Source: Bin5 sp965204705
GTDB lineage: Bacteria > Chloroflexota > Anaerolineae > Caldilineales > Caldilineaceae
Length of the DNA stretch: 64,000 nt
Direction of reading: 5' to 3'
Assembly (NCBI GenBank): GCA_965204705.1
Contig: OZ242006.1
Coordinates: 3,720,001-3,784,000 of the forward strand
This document shows, one piece after another, positions 60,502 through 64,000 of the stretch. The notes under the pieces are model-generated. The model was given only the letters and a program-made list of their open reading frames with translations. It was not told where the DNA came from and made no database searches. Both the position numbers and the translations under genes were made by a program. Each line of letters begins with the position of its first letter. Positions within the stretch are counted from its first letter, which is position 1.

Positions 60502-61665
60502 TCATCTTCCTGCAGTCTCGGCGACGTCTACAACGTAGATCTGGCGGCTGCCTTCGTGGATCGAGTCGAAGCTGACCTGGCGTTCGTCGCGGCTCCAGCG
60601 GGGGTGCAGATCGCAGCGGATCTCCCCTCGGAACGGAAGTGGCGAGTGGAAGCGGCCGAGAACGACCAGCCGTTCTTCGACCATGTGCCAGAGCAGGAGG
60701 GCCTGGAGGCTGTTGTCGTCCGGGTACTCATCAGTCAGCAGCCAGGTTCCATCCCGCGTAAAGCTGCAGTGGCCGTTCCTGGTCAGGATATCGGGCCGTA
60801 CTGCCTCGTATTCGCCGGTCCTGTCGTTAATCAGGAAATAGTATTGCCCCTCCTTCATCGTCACCCAGCCGAAAATCAGCTCCTCGGTAAGCCAGTCAAA
60901 GTGCGACGCGCCCAGGTCTGTCACTATGCGCAGATCGCCTCCGTCCATACTGGCGGAAAGCATAATTGTGTGCCTGATTTCACGTGTTTCGTCTCGGTAG
61001 CGCACAACGAAGGCGAAGCGTGTATCGTCGCGGTTGATAATCGTATGGTTGAACCAGATCTTGTGCGTTTGCACCTCTTCGTATTCGCTGAGAAAATCGC
61101 GTGCCTCTTCGTAGGACACCAGCACGCTGGCCTCACCTGTCTGCGTGTCAAGGGTATAGACGCCGTCCTCGGCGGGATGATTCTGATCGGCGAAGGGGTC
61201 AGGCAGGCCGGCGTAGCCGACCACCGGCCGCAACGACTTGAGCCGGGCATAGTTCAGGCCCAAAGCCTGGCGGCCGTTACGGCTCATCGCGCTGACCGGG
61301 TAAGGCAGAATCCGCTTATCTCCGCTGTGGATGTCCTGGACGACGCCGACGAAGCGGTCTTCCTCGCGTGCGTTGTAGGTGATGAGCCGGTCGGGCGCAG
61401 TTGGCAGCCAGTGCAGCATCGATCCTTGCTGCAGGTTCCATGCCTGCGTTTCCGCCACGCCTTCGAATTTGCCGGTCTCCACATCCACCAGACCGACCAC
61501 GGCGCTATCCCCGGCGGCTGGCGGGCGGTCGTGGAAGTCCGATTGCAGGCAGAGGTGGTACTGGCCGGTGGAATTCCAGGGACAGATGCCGTAGTAGCCG
61601 AAGAAATGGTGCTTCGGCCCCTGGGTGATGGGTTTGGCAACAGAGTTTTCTTGTGACATGGTCAT
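60502..61665 (-). CDS. PD40/TolB-like beta-propeller protein, paralogue 4
   Basis: A 387-residue protein nearly collinear with paralogue 3: ITQGPKHHFFGYYGICPW, LCLQSDFHDRPPAAGD, QAWNLQQGSMLHWL, SHFDWLTEELIFGW and a final HPRWSRDERQVSFDS. It begins at an ATG preceded by AGGTGAG (a second ATG two codons in is possible). First gene of the three-gene run downstream of a binding-protein gene. Same function uncertainty as the other paralogues. Confidence 0.82.
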   Translation of the reverse strand: MTMSQENSVAKPITQGPKHHFFGYYGICPWNSTGQYHLCLQSDFHDRPPAAGDSAVVGLVDVETGKFEGVAETQAWNLQQGSMLHWLPTAPDRLITYNAREEDRFVGVVQDIHSGDKRILPYPVSAMSRNGRQALGLNYARLKSLRPVVGYAGLPDPFADQNHPAEDGVYTLDTQTGEASVLVSYEEARDFLSEYEEVQTHKIWFNHTIINRDDTRFAFVVRYRDETREIRHTIMLSASMDGGDLRIVTDLGASHFDWLTEELIFGWVTMKEGQYYFLINDRTGEYEAVRPDILTRNGHCSFTRDGTWLLTDEYPDDNSLQALLLWHMVEERLVVLGRFHSPLPFRGEIRCDLHPRWSRDERQVSFDSIHEGSRQIYVVDVAETAGR

Positions 61666-62098
61666 TGTCTCACCTGGTTTGCCTTTTGCGGGCGTATCCT
61701 AAGCAACAATCCGCCGTTTGCCTCTTCTGTCCCGATTTCAATTCACCTCGCGACTGGCGCTGCTGTGCGCGGAGATAACAGGAAGGCGCCAATTCAGGCG
61801 CTGTCTCCCGGGGTAGACGCATTGCCGCGGGCACCGCCGTCTCCGGCAGACCCGCGGCCTACAGTAGCGTAGTTTCTCCGGTAAACTGTCTAGCGTGCTC
61901 GTGAACTTCTCCCTTCAAGATCGATGCACGTGAAACGGTTGCCGGCAGGGTGCTCCGGATGCGTGTCCGGCGCGCAAGGAGACTTTCTCAAATGCGCCGC
62001 GCAGGCACGTTCGGACATGGGTTGACAGTGCTGCGGCGGCCCCCATCGGCAACAACGAATGGGGATTTGCAGGAACGCCCCTTTGTCGCCCGGCCGGT
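61666..62098. other. Intergenic region between binding-protein copy 3 and PD40 paralogue 4
   Basis: 433 bases, GC-rich, without a supported gene, clear hairpin or repeat. A promoter for the PD40 run probably lies here on the minus strand but I cannot point to it. Confidence 0.5.
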
Positions 62099-64000
62099 TT
62101 ATGTGTCCTCCCCTGCGCGAATGAAGTACTGTTCCATGGCAGTATTCGAAGGCGAGCGCGGCTGATCGTCGTACATGCCGTCCTCGGGCACGTTGCGGAA
62201 GTAGTTCTTGACGATGACGGGCTGCGGCGGCGAAGTGGCGATGCCGATTTGCCACAGGTTCTCCTTGTTCAGTTCCAGAATCTGGCGGAACAGTGCGCGC
62301 TGTTTCTCCTCATCTACCGTTATCTTGATCTCCTCCCAGAGCTCCAAGACCCGCAGTATGTCACCGGTTGGCTCGACGCCCTCCTTGCCGTTGCTTTCCC
62401 ACCAGTAGGCGTACTGCCGCAAGGCGTTATTGGGCACCAAGGGCACGAATGAACGCGGTTCGATAAAGGGGTTAAACTCGCCACTACCTGTCCACACGCC
62501 GAGATCAATTTCATTGGCGCTGAGGCGCTGCCCTAACAGACTGCGGTCAATTTCGGTACTGATCAGTTCGATGCCGAGCTCACTCCAGTGAGCCGTCAAG
62601 AGTTCGGCGATGTCGCCCCAGGCGCCAAAGACTGCTGCGTACTCGAATACGATGCTGAGCCGCTCGCCGTCAGGGCGCAGCCGGTAACCTTCGTCATCCC
62701 TATCGGTCAGACCCATTTCATCCAGGTAGGCATTGGCGCGATCCGGATCGTGTTCAATCAGGTTCTTGGCCTGTGGCTCCCAATAGAGCGGCGACGTCTT
62801 GGTCGGGGAGACCTGATTGGGCTCTGCCTGGCCCAGATAGACCGCTTCGATTATGTCTGCACGATTGATTCCCAGCGACAGGGCGTAGCGGAAACGCTTG
62901 TCCTGAGCGATCTCGCGCAGCACCGGATCCTGATTTGTATGGTTGAGGTGCAGGACCGTGTCGGTGACCTGACCTCTCTGCCAAAGCATTACCCGGTAGT
63001 TGCCCCTTTCCATGTTCTCCATGAATAGAGGCACGTTGTCAAAGGTAATATGCCTTAACTGCATATCGACTTCGCCCTGAATGGCCCGCAGATTGAGTTG
63101 GTCCTTGCCGTCCACCAGGCTCCAATGGATGCTGTCGATGTAGGGCAGCTGATTGCCTTCCGGATCGACCTTCCAATAAAATGGATTGCGATCGGCGATC
63201 AGCGGATCACTGTGTGACGGCGTGCTCAGATTCCAGGGGAGATAGCTGGGATTGTCCGGATTACGCCTGGGATCCGGCTTCGTGCCGAACACCTGATACC
63301 AGTGCTCCACGCCCGCATCCTTGATCATCGCGTCCATCTCGTCCTTTTCGACATAGTTGACGTGAAATTGCTTCAGGTAGTGAGCGCAGTATCTCGCGAA
63401 GCGGTCTCCCTGCAGGGAGCCAAGAACATTGATAAACAGGGCATAAGGGGCGGCAAACTTGAATTGGAGGGTGTAGTCGTCCAGTTTTTCAATCACCACG
63501 GGCTCACCGGAGAGCTTGAGCCAGGACGGGAAGTTCGGAGTCAAGTCCTCATTGAGCAGCACATCTTCATAGTAGAAGAGGAGGTCATTGGCTGTGTACG
63601 GCTCGCCGTCGGACCATCTCATCCCCTCGCGCAGGTGGAAGGTGTAGGTCGTGCCGTCGGACGACACTTCCCAACTCTCAAAGACGTTGGGGTTGATCTG
63701 TGAACCGTCTTTGTTGTAGCGCACGAGATGTTCACCGCCGACCTTGCCCCCCAACTGATTGTCGCCGGCGGAGGTCGCCAGCCGGTTCCAGATTCCACCG
63801 TAATCCCCGATCTCCTCTTCGGGTGTGATGACCAGCGGATTGAGAGGCAGCCGCTCATCCACAGGCGGCAACTCGCCGTTCGCCACCATCTCCGCTAACA
63901 TTGGCGCCTCATTATACTGGGAAGCTGACGCCTGGGGCACGGCCGCTTCTTCAGCCGCCGGCGCCTCGTCCGCCGCGGCCGGGCCGCCGTCTGCGCCGCA
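62099..64000 (-). CDS. Family-5 ABC substrate-binding lipoprotein, copy 3 (partial, 5' end outside)
   Basis: About 633 residues of an SBP_bac_5 protein running off the right edge; the first visible residue is the likely lipobox Cys (CGADGG), so only the signal peptide is missing. The mature part has an Ala/Glu linker, MLAEMVANGELPPVDERLP as in copies 1 and 2, and LREGMRWSDGEPYTANDLLFYYEDV in the signature region (split). The tail FRNVPEDGMYDDQP matches the usual end of this subgroup. It lies upstream of the PD40 run and may bind the substrate those proteins process. Confidence 0.92.
   Translation of the reverse strand, partial: CGADGGPAAADEAPAAEEAAVPQASASQYNEAPMLAEMVANGELPPVDERLPLNPLVITPEEEIGDYGGIWNRLATSAGDNQLGGKVGGEHLVRYNKDGSQINPNVFESWEVSSDGTTYTFHLREGMRWSDGEPYTANDLLFYYEDVLLNEDLTPNFPSWLKLSGEPVVIEKLDDYTLQFKFAAPYALFINVLGSLQGDRFARYCAHYLKQFHVNYVEKDEMDAMIKDAGVEHWYQVFGTKPDPRRNPDNPSYLPWNLSTPSHSDPLIADRNPFYWKVDPEGNQLPYIDSIHWSLVDGKDQLNLRAIQGEVDMQLRHITFDNVPLFMENMERGNYRVMLWQRGQVTDTVLHLNHTNQDPVLREIAQDKRFRYALSLGINRADIIEAVYLGQAEPNQVSPTKTSPLYWEPQAKNLIEHDPDRANAYLDEMGLTDRDDEGYRLRPDGERLSIVFEYAAVFGAWGDIAELLTAHWSELGIELISTEIDRSLLGQRLSANEIDLGVWTGSGEFNPFIEPRSFVPLVPNNALRQYAYWWESNGKEGVEPTGDILRVLELWEEIKITVDEEKQRALFRQILELNKENLWQIGIATSPPQPVIVKNYFRNVPEDGMYDDQPRSPSNTAMEQYFIRAGEDT

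Noticed and set aside
1..64000. tRNA and rRNA genes
   Set aside because: I scanned for T-arm-like GTTCGA-type motifs and rRNA landmarks and found no candidate with matching stems; a covariance search could still reveal one.

Overview
The window reads as chromosomal DNA of a GC-rich bacterium, most likely a member of the Chloroflexota (Caldilineae/Anaerolineae type). This is inferred from the gene mix: family-5 substrate-binding proteins with both a Tat signal and a lipobox, a LysM/PA14 repeat protein, Pro/Thr-rich surface proteases, many Gfo/Idh/MocA oxidoreductases, a PhyH dioxygenase, beta-propeller families, and palindromic repeats of the GTAGGGGC type. I recognise no rRNA, tRNA, CRISPR array or complete insertion sequence.

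Layout. 0-6 kb: sugar isomerase end, a dihydrodiol/xylose dehydrogenase-like oxidoreductase, a DegT aminotransferase, a FlgD-like lipoprotein and two family-2 glycosyltransferases (a small surface-glycan group). 6-16 kb: an orphan tyrosine recombinase, an atypical D-aminoacylase-like amidohydrolase, a subtilase lipoprotein, an aminotransferase, gatC-gatA behind a terminator-like leader, and an AAC(3)-family acetyltransferase. 15.7-18.2 kb: a dispersed structured repeat, an SDR and an acyl-CoA dehydrogenase. 18.2-19.9 kb: a long stretch with no recognisable gene. 19.9-25.3 kb: a compact nitrate assimilation operon (nitrite reductase, NarK-type transporter, molybdopterin nitrate reductase). 25.4-30.7 kb: a methyltransferase, a DUF2905 protein, a LysM-PA14 protein with three copies of an unnamed repeat, and MurJ. 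30.7-36.2 kb (minus strand): PhyH dioxygenase, two Gfo/Idh enzymes, an orphan VapB antitoxin, an epimerase and a TIM-barrel isomerase, a probable sugar/polyol catabolic group.

36.6-44.0 kb (plus strand) is the least explained part. Six genes, with GTGA/ATGA overlaps at three of the five junctions, encode small and polytopic membrane proteins, a zinc-ribbon membrane protein and a protein resembling MutL-type actin-fold ATPases. They are followed by a P-loop ATPase fused to a PhoB-type DNA-binding domain and by a small membrane protein. I cannot assign a function; this is the best candidate here for an undescribed system.

44.1-64 kb (all minus strand) is built around one Opp/Dpp-type ABC transporter (two permeases, two ATPases), three substrate-binding proteins, four paralogous PD40/TolB-like beta-propeller proteins and an FG-GAP propeller protein resembling polysaccharide lyase folds. 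I infer uptake and processing of an oligosaccharide or similar oligomer. Between these genes lie a 133-bp tandem array, a degenerate antitoxin gene and the second copy of the dispersed repeat. Five short palindromes with changing stems but an invariant loop are scattered across the window.
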